From Paramecium sonneborni (taxonomy: Eukaryota; Ciliophora; Oligohymenophorea; Peniculida; Parameciidae): a stretch of 64,000 bases of DNA. The position numbers and the translations under genes were made by a program. The notes below the pieces were generated by a model. That model had not been told where the DNA came from. It was given only the letters and a program-made list of their open reading frames with translations, and ran no database searches. How positions within the stretch are numbered: the stretch's first letter is position 1; each line of letters begins with the position of its first letter. The stretch lies in contig CAJJDN010000106.1 in NCBI GenBank assembly GCA_905182985.1, positions 216,607-280,606 of the forward strand. Direction: 5' to 3'. This document shows, piece by piece, positions 49,800 to 61,298 of this stretch.

Positions 49800-51700
49800 T
49801 CATTAAAATCCTTATGGGTTACTTTTAGATGGTGAATTTTATGGATTTTAGTTTCCAATCTTGTCAATCAAAATTTTATAATCAAATAACTTTTAACCAT
49901 CAAATTCTTTATAAATAAAAAATCCTAAAAATTCTTTTTATCTTTCATCTAAAAGAATGTTACTACCCTAAACTGCATTTTTGAATTCCATTTCATCACA
50001 TAATTCACTAGAAATGTTTGTTTTCTTTTAAATCAACATTTTTATTTATTCAACAATAGATTGTCTAAATTTCCAAATTTATTAACTTATAATTTACATA
50101 ATTTGATTTTATTATTAAATCTCAAATAATTGATATTTTCCTACAACATTTTTTAGCACACTCTTTATAATACAATTATCATTAGTCTATAAAGGTGTGA
50201 ATTCAACATAAGGTTATGTATTATCTTCAATTAAATATCTTGCTAAAAGCAAAGCCTATTTATATTATTAGATACAAAATGGAGCTGCTTAAAGTATTTC
50301 AACTAATTCTTAAATACTTGTTTCTTATCTTGATTCAAAAAATTGGTTAATTTATTCAAAAGCTACTGATTAAGACATTAGCTAATATTTTAATTTTCTT
50401 CCAATCTCTTCAACATCACAATGATTTACTTTTGGTAATTTTTATTTGGATACTTCAAAATCAGGAATTATTTTAACACTTTATACTTTTGGAGATATTT
50501 AATCTTCTCTCATTGAATCAACACTTAATCGATTTTATACTGTATATGATCTATCTCTATGATCTTCTTCTAATACAATTTTTGTTTCTGATTGTTATTT
50601 AATTGAATTGCTAAGATCATCATCAGGAAATACGAAAAAATTCTTATTTACTTTCTCGTCCAAAGCTTCTTAAAATGAAGTATCTGCCTCTCTTTTATTT
50701 GTAAGCCATGATTTCTTTGTTTAATATTAATCCTCTAATTCCTTAAATTGTCTTTACTTTTAAAACACCAACAATTTTTATTTATCTATTTCCATTTACA
50801 TTTATTAAATAACATTCTATTTATTATTTAATTATTGATTTAAATTATCTATAATTTCTTTATATTTAGTTTTCTTTTATACTTCCTAATCATAATTTTT
50901 CTAATATTTTTTAAATTCAGCAAAACATTATTCATATTATTCTCTGTGTCTATCTTTCATTGCTTAACAAGTTAATAACTCTTATCTTAAACCAAGAATC
51001 TTTCTTTTCTACTTTTAATTGGTATTAGATAGAATTCTCACTTTTTCTTCCAATTCCACTGTTTGAATAGTCAATTTATGAAATTTATGAACCTCATGTT
51101 CTGTTTTCAAAATTTCATTAAATTGTTTGTTTAAAATTTCAAATTTAGATTTTGTGTTGCCTAATTCCATCTTACAATACTTATAAGCACAATACTTCCA
51201 TTTCTTGCAGTTTCATATAACGGGTACTCTTCTTCAAATTATCTATCTCTGTCTATCTCTCCTGTAACAACATTCTTGCCTGTTTTAGTTTTTCTACTAA
51301 TCTTGAACTCTAAGTGCAATTGACTTAGTCTTCAGATACCTCTTATGTAGTTCGTTTGTCTTATTACTCTTTCTAATTGAATTTATGATAATTTATTTAC
51401 CTCATCAAGTTTGATTTAGAATTAAAGTTTTTTATTTATCTCTTTAAGTCTTGCATTCTCTTTCTTTAACTAGATTATTTCTTCTTTAAATTATTCAATA
51501 TCTTTTTATTATGTTATTTGATATCTTCCAGATTATATTTTATTTATTGGTGAATCATAAATTTTATTAATAGGTCTTTTTCCATAAAATTAGGATGTGC
51601 ATAAATTCATATTTTCAGGAGTTAAAGCTGGTAATCCATTAGTCATTGATTAATTTAAAGAATAAGCAACACGCTAGTTTTATCTTGCAATTCTGATCAT
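49800..51700 (-). CDS. Coiled-coil protein of unknown function
   Basis: 615 residues, introns at 51373-51400 (28 nt) and 51171-51195 (25 nt, acceptor AAG). The N terminus (MIRIARQNQRVAYSLNQ, then LPALTPENMNLCTSQFYGKR) is followed by coiled coil to about residue 270 (DIEQFKEEIIQLKKENARL, EKLKQARMLLQERQTEI). A Gln-rich linker is next. The C-terminal 250 residues form a helical domain (EEIGRKLKYQLMSQSVAFEQ, ILLDERQKEFLGFFIYKEF) that I cannot assign. It is transcribed away from the next coiled-coil gene at 52200. The profile fits a cytoskeletal or ciliary protein; this is inference from composition. Confidence 0.75.
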
Positions 51701-52199
51701 TATAAAAAAGTATTAATAATTTTTAATCAATCCCATTTAAAACAAATTTTAAAATTGAGACAAATATATAATACTCAAACAAAATCTACCGTTATTTTAG
51801 ATATAACACTTATTGATTTATTTATTTTATTTCAAAAATTTAAGATAATATATTTATTGATATAAAAATTGATATTAAGAAAAAAATTTAGAAATGTAAG
51901 AAATTTAGAAAGTAATAAAATTTAAGTTAAAATATTTAAATAGTTTGTTTATATGCCTAAAGTAAATATTATAGAAGAAATTGATAAGATTAAGATTTTA
52001 TAATCTTAAATTAAATTATGAATGAAATATATAAAAATATTGATATAATTTATTTAATAAAATAGAAATAAATAAAGGTGATGTAATAATTAAGGTTGTT
52101 TGAGGAGAGTATAAAGGTGTTAAAAGTAGAGTTTGTAATTAAAGTTGAAGATGGTGAAAATAGTTTAGAATAAATTGATATATATCAATAATATTTATT
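51701..52199. promoter_or_regulatory. Divergent spacer, with a possible gene remnant
   Basis: 499 nt between divergent coiled-coil genes. Near 52060-52130 the plus strand reads NKGDVIIKVV, TGA, GEYKGVKSRV, which recalls the VKVIAGExxGVK segment of pirin. No complete gene can be built. Confidence 0.3.
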
Positions 52200-54265
52200 A
52201 TGTAAAACAAAAACGGAACATACACAAAGTCAAAATATAGTTCATCGATGAGTGTATAAAGTGTGGATAATAGAGTGAGATACTCTTAAGCTCCTGAAGA
52301 ATTGGGTAAAAGGGCAAGATTACCACTTGATATTACAGTATTTGTAATGGCAGTAGAAGTAGAGAGATTGTAAAGAGAGAATACTTAATTGAAATCAGAT
52401 CTATAATATAATAGTGATAGTAATTTAGATAGAGTATAATATGAGAGTCAAATAAGAGATTTAATGGAAAAGATAAGAGTGCAAAATAAGTAATATATAA
52501 TAGTGATTAATAGTTCTTAGAGTACTTTATTGATTGATATAGAAAAACTATAAAGATAAGTATAAGATTTAGAAGATTAACTTAGAAGATAATAGTAATC
52601 ATAAAAAGAATTTGATCCAAATTGGAGAACGAAATTGAGTCAAGCTGAATTATAATTGGCAGCATTTTAGAAGTAATTAAACTAATAAGTGAATCTATTT
52701 GGTGGTTAAAGTGCAGATTAAGTAATGAGAGAATTAGAAGAATTAAGAAGAAAGAAATTATAATTTGAAGATTTATCAAGATAAATGAATGGAAAGAATG
52801 TTAGTAATAAAAGTAAATTAAAATAGATGAATTATTGAGAGAAATAGAAGAGTTAAGAAGAAAATAAATGTCAGTTGAAGATACGAGTGTTTTAAGATAA
52901 TAATTACTTTAATCCTAAAATCGTGAAAGATAATTATAGTAGAAATTAACAGAGATGGATTCTTATGTATCAACATTAGAATCTGATTTGAATAGATTTG
53001 AATCAGAAAATAAAAGATTAACAATAAGTATGTCTTCAAAGATTTAAACTGAGAATAATGAAGCTATTTTATTAAGAAATGAAATAACTAAACTTAATAA
53101 TGAAATAAGTAAATTATGGTCAGACAATGAGACACTTGTTCTTGAAATAGACTCTTTATAAATGAAACTTCGTACTTTGAGTGAAGATGAATTAAGAAGA
53201 TTAAGAAATGAATTAAATAGACTTTAAGAGTAAAATAATCTATTGGAATCTTAAATGATACGTTTATAATCTTAGAATTAATCTTTAATGTCAGAAATAT
53301 CTTAACTTAATATGACAATTGAATAAAATTAATATGCAATTAATGATGCAAATAAATAGAAATATATCTTTGAGGAATACAAAGAAAAAATAAGACAATT
53401 TGAATTAAAGTTTTAAGAACTTTAATTATAAAATGAGAGATTAAGATAATAAGATCATAAAGTTGCTATTTTAACAACAGAAATTGAAAGATTAAATAAT
53501 TTAATTAAATAATTAAATATAGATGCTGATGAATGGAAACAAAAGTATTAAAGAATAGAATTAACCTTGATGGATTATCGATAAATAGAAAAAACAAATA
53601 GAGATGCTGCTTCTAAAAATGAATCACTTTTAGATGAAATAGAACGATTAAAGAAAATCTTAGAATAAAAATAATATGATATGGATTAATTAATAAAATA
53701 ATACGATGTTATTTAAACTCAAATTAGTACATATTAAATAAATGCCAATTCAAATGTAAGTAGAATATAAGAATACGAATCAAATCAAAGTAAAACTACA
53801 GTTATTGTATAAGAGAATGAAAGACTAAAAAGATAACTTTAATAGCATTAATAATAGATGTCTGTTCTGTAAACATAAGTTTAGGAATAAACTTAAAAGA
53901 ATTAATAACTTATAACTTAACAGTAATAGAGTTTTGCAATGAATAATAATAGTGCTGAAATAGATAAATTAAAAGGATAGATTCATGAATATGAGAATAA
54001 GATTGCAATGTTATCACTGGAACTTTCAAGAGTTAGGAATTCTAAATAGAATACTAATTCATATGATAAATCTGATAAAGTTATGGAACTCTTAACTATT
54101 ATAGCTATGATGTCTGCTGAACTTGATAATCTTAGAGGCATTACATACGATAAAAGTACTGTGTAATCATAAAGATTACAAGATAATACTTCCTAATCCA
54201 TTCGCTCACAATCCATAAATAATTAATAAGCTAATTATTCATACAGTAGTTGGAAATAGAAATGA
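52200..54265 (+). CDS. Coiled-coil protein, likely cytoskeletal or basal-body associated
   Basis: 680 residues, one intron at 52804-52826 (23 nt). The ATG at 52200 is 16 codons upstream of a second in-frame ATG at 52248; the earlier one is chosen because the frame is open. The N terminus (YSQAPEELGKRARLPLDITV) leads into about 550 residues of heptad-rich coiled coil, with repeated INKLN/LRRLRNELNRLQEQN-type segments. A short helical C-terminal stretch (SDKVMELLTIIAMMSAELDN) follows, then a Ser/Gln tail. No catalytic domain. Similar coiled-coil profiles occur in ciliary assembly and basal-body proteins; no specific homolog is recognised. Confidence 0.78.
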
Positions 54266-54296
54266 GTTTATATATATATATATAAATAATTTTATT

Positions 54297-54358
54297 TAAG
54301 TCAGCGCTGTGGAGTATAGAATCATTTATCATTTCTCTAACTCCTTTTCATCATATAT
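54297..54358 (-). ncRNA. Candidate box C/D snoRNA
   Basis: On the minus strand an ATGATGA box C (54354-54348) is followed about 45 nt later by a CTGA box D (54304-54301). The roughly 60-nt spacing is typical of C/D snoRNAs, and this stretch is clearly richer in G and C than its surroundings. The sequence just upstream of box D (TATACTCCACAGCG) would be the guide. A possible C' box (TGATAAA) lies between. The terminal stem is weak, and no target was identified. It lies in the 221-nt spacer downstream of the coiled-coil gene, after a short TA run. Confidence 0.35.
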
Positions 54359-54486
54359 TAGGTGAAGGTAAGGATCACCTACTGATGATTAAAATTATCA
54401 TTAATAATCAACCACTATATAAATTGATATTAAAACCATGATTTTATGGGTTTAATAATTAATAACTAAAATTCATTATTTTTATT

Positions 54487-54690
54487 ATGGAATATTTAAG
54501 TGAAACATTTAAGAATTTAGAAGTATATTAGAATGGCTAACTCATTAATTATTAGCATAATAAATCAGATTAAGAAGATAATTAGATTATTGAAGACTTC
54601 ATTACTAAATTTAATTTTAATTTGCAACAAACAAAAACTGATGATTAATTAATTGATCGATTCTCTTAAATGAATTGCCAAGAAAACTGA
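54487..54690 (+). CDS. Small hypothetical protein
   Basis: 67 residues, single exon: starts MEYLSETFKNLEVYQNGQ and ends RFSQMNCQEN. It is acidic and Gln/Asn-rich. The frame contains no TGA, but it is short and no family is recognised, so it could be chance. Confidence 0.35.
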
Positions 54691-54762
54691 CACTTAAATA
54701 TAATTAATCAATTATTAAATTAACTCTCATTTTCTAATTAATAAAAAATCTCTGCGTTTACT

Positions 54763-56790
54763 TCAACTTAATTAGTATTGATATAAAAAAATCAAAATAA
54801 GCTTTTCACATTTCTTTGATTCAGCATCATCATCAAAACCAGACAACGCAACCAATTTTACATTCTCAATCTCTTTATTATTCATCTATTATACATTAAA
54901 ATAAAATACCATCATTCTTATTTTTTCACCTGCTTACCATCCATTTAAAATTTGCATATAAAGATCCTTAAATACATATCTAATATCTAATCTTGAAGTT
55001 CTATTTAGTTTTATAATAGCTTAAATGTGTTTATTATCTATGCACTTTATTTATTGGCTATTATTCATTATATGCTTCAATTATATATATTTCAGATATC
55101 AAATCTTTAAGTAAAGTTTTTAATGCTATCAAATTGAAAATTTAATCATCTACTAATAAATACCAAGTTTTTTATTTTACAAAACTTATTTTAATTTAAA
55201 TCTATCTTGTATCTTATACCTCTTAAGAATCCCCTTTGTAATAAGTTTTAAAATTCTGTAATTTTTACCCTAAAGACAAAAATTATTCATATTTCATGTT
55301 TTTGTTTGATCTGCATCTTATTTATTTAAAAGAGAAGATCTTACTATTGCTTGATGATTCTCCTTCCCATATGATGAATCTTTAAGCTAAATACTAAGAT
55401 ATTAGGATTAATACCCCTATTTAAAACAATTTATATAATTAGCAGATTTAATAGAATTATCTTAAAGTTTTGCATATATTTTAAAAGACATTTTAGTTCC
55501 AATATTTTATTCACTTCATAAATCTATTCTTTCTGATGGTCAAACCTACAAGATTTTTACAAACTATTAATCCAATACTTGTCCAAGTTTTATTCTCTAT
55601 TTTTTAATAGAAAAAGTCGCAAATAATTATAAAATTATGGCTTTATATTAAATTGTATTTCACATCCAGTATCTTCTATTGATATTGTGTATATAAATCT
55701 ATTTGTGGAACTTTAAGAGGTTCCTTACAGTGTTTTTCTTATTTATTAAAATGTTTTATTTATTGATGATACTGTTATTGTGATACTCCCTTACTCTGTA
55801 AATTTTATGAATTGGAAACATAATTCATTATTATTTATTTAATAATGTTTGGATCTGAATGAATTTAATAAAGGGGAGTTGCGTAATATGAATTCATCTC
55901 AACTCCCTTTAATTCTGCCTAAATTAAGCACATATCTATCACTTCATCAATTATTTCATTTATATAAAAATTAGTTAAACATAATCTCAACTATTTCTTT
56001 TGAATTCTTGCATAATCTTGAATATCATAAATCAGTAGTTCTTCTTATTATTTTAGATTTTTATTTTTTTGGAATCTCTTCATTCAATAAAATAGAGGGT
56101 TAAGAATTTTACTAATTTTTTCAGTATCAATATATATTTCATTGTGATTAGAAAATTAAACTTTATAATCTCTTTTCTTCATTAACATCAAATTATACTG
56201 AAAATCTCTTTAAAATGATCTATAATTTCCTCTTGAAATTTTGACCAACAGTGTAAATTTGTGATTTTACTTTGTAATTTGATTTTATTTTCTGAATAAA
56301 AACTATAGAGGCATTTTATAAATTGATTAGAGTGCTGATTTTCATATTTAATTCGTTTTCTAGATTTTTAATATGATAAGGAGGCTTTTAAGTTTGTTTA
56401 TTATGACAAGAATTAAAGTTGGTAAGTTTATTTGAACACTTAAAAAAGTTCATTAGCATCTTCTCTCTTGCTTACATTTTACAATAATAATAGATAAGTG
56501 CATAAGCAATTCAAACGTATGAGATTGCATAATAATATTCATTGAATCTCACAATCAAATATGTGAGTCTATAACGAATATTAAACATTAAAGTATTTAT
56601 ATTTACAGAATTTATATTAAGGCAAGCAGCTTCAGTATTATGTATATAAATAACCTCATGATATTGTTTAAGAGCAAATACTTTGATGTGAGTTTATTTA
56701 AGTTAGTGTCAAATAATAATAGCTTTTTTGACTTATGAATTTTTATTTCCATTACAAAATTTAAAATATTATTGAGAAGAGTAAATCTAA
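54763..56790 (-). pseudogene. Decayed hybrid histidine kinase
   Basis: Fragments of a two-component hybrid kinase appear in order but in different frames. An N-terminal membrane-like stretch (56790-56450) is broken by several TGAs. Then come a dimerisation-helix segment LLIYDIQDYARIQ (about 56008-56045), the ATPase N box MNYVSNSQNFTEQGSITI, the G1 segment IEDTG, a shifted G2-like piece IGLIVCKNLVGL, and a receiver end (LNGWQAGEKIR, then LVALSGFDDDAESKKCEK, joined by a 24-nt intron). The HELRTP box is not found. An in-frame TGA lies at 56084-56086, and the frame changes between the G1 and G2 pieces. The intact relative is at 30623-33187. I infer a pseudogene; undetected introns could rescue only part of it. 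Confidence 0.7.
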
Positions 56791-57034
56791 TATAACAAAC
56801 AGTCCAGAATTAGAAATTATAATAATTTGAGTCAATCTCAATATTAAAATCATAAGCTAAACGATAATATTACAAATAGTATATTTTTGTTATCCTCCTA
56901 TTTTCATAAATTTGGAATAGATTTATAAATATATATCAGTTGATGATAATTCCTTTATAATATCAGATTTTATGATATAATAAAGGTAAAAATTTTATGT
57001 TTTAATAAAAACTAAAATCTTCATAAATAAGATA

Positions 57035-60000
57035 TCAAACTTCCTATATATTTTCCTCATCACCTTGTGAATTATGTATTTTTTTATTATTTCTCCAATA
57101 CTCACTTTCATCTATACAAAATTCATCTAAATCATTTTCGTACGAAACATTTCCTATTTTTGAATAAAAATTTGTTTTAGTCATAGGTTTGCTATTTTAA
57201 GAAGAAAATCCCTATAATTATAAATAGTAATACCTTCACTGATTTTTCAATTATGCATTGATGACGTGCAGTTAATATTCTAGCAGATTCAGGATAAGAT
57301 GGAATAACAAATCTAATTATATATTTCAAAACTAAAAAAGACACCAAAATAGCTGGGAAAATAAGTTCTTAATTTTTTGTAAAAAATCCAGATGTAAAAA
57401 CTATCAAACCTGCATTTACAAATATTCCTAAAAATGTTATGATATCTAAAATGATTAACCAATTTCCAATGCTTGATGCTCCTTCAGGAAATGGTCTTCT
57501 AACAAATTTTAAAAATTTCAATTTATCTACTTAAATTTTTAAAATATTTTATCCAAAAGCCATTATAAAACATGCTGGAAATGATACACCAAATAATATT
57601 AAATAAGAAAATTAGATAGATATTTCTAAATAGTCTAATACACTTCCATCAACTTCCTCTTTGTCATCTTAATATGGATCTAATCCTAATTAATCTTCAA
57701 TTTATGTATCAATATATTTAAAAGGATGAGTATTTTGTTTCTCTACAAATAACTTATTTTTTATTTACTAATTTTATTAATATTCTCATACCCTCATTGA
57801 AAATTCTTTAACAAATGGTACAATTAACTTAGGTAAACTACCAGTTAAATTAGAAGAGAAAATAGTACTAAGTTAGTTAGATAATAATAAAAAACAATCG
57901 TTTGTTATTTCTTCATTAACTTTACATATATTCAAATTAGGAAAGAACCCTGATAAAAATGAAACAAGAAAGAAGGAATTAAAACTAAATATAAATATAC
58001 ATTATAATACTTATTTACAAATCTAAAAATAAAATTCTTCACTACTAAAGAATTTTCAAAGGATTATAAAATCTTATGATTTTCTAAAAAATTGAAAGTT
58101 TTTGCTACATTAGCATAAACAGTTGTAAATATATTTATTTAAACAGACATTAATATACCTGGTATAGTTTATGAAAGTAATGGTCCTTAATTATCTTCTA
58201 TCATCTTATTTTTAAAAAAGAAAATTCCTATGACACATCCAACAACCATTCCTATGATTAAAAGACTTACTCCAAAAGCACATAATTTTGTCATCTATCT
58301 TCTAAATGGAGAATAAAAACGTTCATTTAGAGCATCAGAAGTAATAGATCTAATAAATTTGCCTTAAAATGCTGGTCTTTCAGCAGCAACTTATTCAATA
58401 TTTTATTGACCAAATTATAAACTAAATATTACTTATTCTTATCTCCAATATTCAATTAAAAATGTACTCCAAATAATAATTAACGAAGAAAATATTACAG
58501 TTAGAGTATCTTATAATCCTGCAGTTGATACTGATTATAAACCTTAAAAAACAACACCAACAACAGATAAATACCATAGTTATTTAGTATAAAAAGTTAG
58601 AAATAAAAAGTAAATAGCAACTTTTTCTCCAAAATAATCTCGATATGTTTAAATAGGTACATGCCAAGGAGCTCTGTAATTAAAAGCACTATCTTCTTTA
58701 ACAGATTTACAATCATAATCAGTTGATTCCGCATGAGCTTTTAATTATACTAATACTTCATCAAGTTTTTTTTCTCCTTAAGCTTACTCATTTTTACGTT
58801 TGTTGATATATTCACTATCTTCAAGTGTTTGAAATAATTGATTTTTTGGTTCTCCATTTAATTAATATGGATCATGAATAGGAATATAAAATAAAGCAAT
58901 TTAACTTTGTAATATTTTTTATATATTAATGTGTTTCAAGACAATGGCATGAGTTAATTTAATTTTTTCCATATTTAAAAATTCTGATCTTTATTTTTTT
59001 TCATTAAATTCATATTTTCTCCACATTTATTTTCCATAATCTCCTTGTGGAATAAAAAATTCAGTATAAGGAGCTGTAGGATAAATTTCTAATCTATCCC
59101 AAATATTAAATAAAATAGATCGATTATTAGTAATATCTTTAAAGAAAGTTTTATATTTTTTAAACCAAAGTTCATTAGCATCGCTGATAGCTTTTCTAAA
59201 AACTAGTTTATAAAGAAAAGCTTCAAATTCTTTTAATCTTTCTTTTGCTTCAGAAGAACTTTTTTTAATTGATTATATCTGTTTTCCAAAACATAATATA
59301 CATTCGAGATAAATAAAATAGGATTACCATTCTTACATTGAAATTGGTTCATCATTTAATATTTCAGCTTTCTCTTAACTTTGATCAATATTTAAATCAA
59401 TAGCTAGAGGTTTTAAGATCATATCAACTTCTAATTGTTTTAAAATAAGATTCAATCTAAGATCAAAAGGTTTCCATTAAACTATTCTGTCATATAATTA
59501 TTCACAATGGGTAGAAATATTAGTTAAAGAAATAATCTTTTCCTCCTTATTTGTTTCATTACTGAGTTCTATTAATTTAGCTTATATTTTCTAATCTTCT
59601 TCTAAATTAGATTGATATGATCTCAAATATTTTTTTAATCTAAATGGTCTTAATTTATAATCAACTGGTTCTAAACTAAATAAATCTGCAAAACCTAATT
59701 CAACCTATTTTACAACTTTAACTTTTTATGCTTATCTCATAATTACTTATTTTGTACTTTTTATTACTAAAAATATTTAAGCTCCATTTGATGATATAAA
59801 TTATCTACAATGTAAAAAAGCATTACGCATTAATTTTTCTATTATAGTAAATCTAATTAAGGTCATAAAATCTTTAGGTGGTTAATTATTACTAATCCAA
59901 TTTTCTTCATTTGTTGTTTCATCTTTAACTTTTTCTAAATATCTACCTAAATTAACTTGTTTCTTAACTTTAGTAAATTATTTAGGATCATTTAAATTAA

Positions 60001-61255
60001 TTTTAAAAAGTTCTTTAATTGGATCCATATATTTAGAATCATCTTCTGGATTAAATTATGATTTTTATTTATTAAGTTAATTCATGCTAATATCATTATC
60101 AGATATAGATTTATCTTAATTGTTTTTTTTTGAAGTTTATCCTTTTAATTTTCTATTTAATGCTTCTTTTTCTTCTTTATCAAATTTTTCTTATTTTTCT
60201 TATTATATTTTTTTATACTTTTCCATAAATTATAAATACTTTTCATAACTATTTAATTCTTTTTTCTTTTTTTTATCTTAATTTTCTTAATCTAATTCAT
60301 TATCTTAACCTTCTTCCTTTTCTTATACTTCTCCATCATCATCATGTAAATCAGAATCATCTAAATCCATATCTATTTCAAAATCACTCAAATTAATATC
60401 TATTTCTCTTTATTTAGTTTAAGATTTCTCTTAATTAGAAACCTTATTTTCTTTTTCTTTTTCTTTTTAAGAATGTATTGATACATTTCCACCTTCTCCT
60501 TTGTCTCTTTAAGAATGTAATGATGTATTATTAGGTCTCTCAGTTTTATCTTTCTATGAATGTTAAGATACACCTCCTCTCTCTCTTTTTGTCTATGTTG
60601 GAGTTGAACTAACTTTTAATTATTATGTTTTCTTCATTCTAATCTCTAATTCTGATTTTTCAATATGTGGAGATTTTGAATCCTACTCCTAAGAATCTAT
60701 ATGTTCCTTCTTTGCTGCTTCCTCCTTCTCTTTCTTCTTTTTTTCCTCTTCTTCTTTTAGTTTCTTTCTTGTTTTATCATCTACATAATCATCAAGCATT
60801 AAAAATGCTAACAAAAATGCTTCTTTCTCTTTTTTTAATTATGATTCTGAAACATCATCATTTTTTTATGCTAAAGTCTCATCATAAAATTTCTCAGCTT
60901 CTTTATATGTTATTGCTGGATTTTTTACTCCATCTCCATCAGGATTAGGAAATACTATTACTAAATCTCCCATATTATAATCTTCATATATATCTTACAT
61001 CTCACTATATTCATTTGGATTTAAAAAATCATCTTAATACTTCTTTTCTTATTAATGAGAATCTACTACAGCTTTCATTTTTTACAAAAATTTTCTAGCA
61101 TCTACTTAATTTGTATAAAAATTTAAAATTTCTCTCAAATTCTCTTCCTTTTTATTTTACATCTTTTGTTTCTTAACCATTTTATTATTTAACAATGGTT
61201 TCTTTTATTTTACTTTCTTTTGATCTTATGGTATTGCCTCATTCTTATCATTCAT
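57035..61255 (-). CDS. Anoctamin (TMEM16 family) channel or lipid scramblase
   Basis: About 1,382 residues; introns at 57985-58010, 57768-57791 and 57212-57233. A long charged N-terminal region (low-complexity Lys/Glu/Asp around residues 200-400) precedes the anoctamin core. YRAPWHVPIQTYRDYFGEKV and AIYFLFLTFYT match the conserved Y-F-G-E-K-V-xLYF segment; further on IIIWSTFLIEYWRQEQ fits TM3 and its loop. Later segments DYLEISIQFSYLILFGVSF and FVRRPFPEGASSIGNW match the conserved C-terminal transmembrane block. Members are calcium-activated chloride channels or phospholipid scramblases with ten helices. The calcium-site acidic residues were not checked one by one. The protein is longer than animal anoctamins because of the N-terminal extension. 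Confidence 0.9.
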
Positions 61256-61298
61256 TATAATTTTTTTATGTTAATATATATATAAAATAAATGGATAC

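Noticed and set aside
60667..60948. 93-residue plus-strand ORF
   Set aside because: Antisense to the charged N-terminal region of the anoctamin gene.
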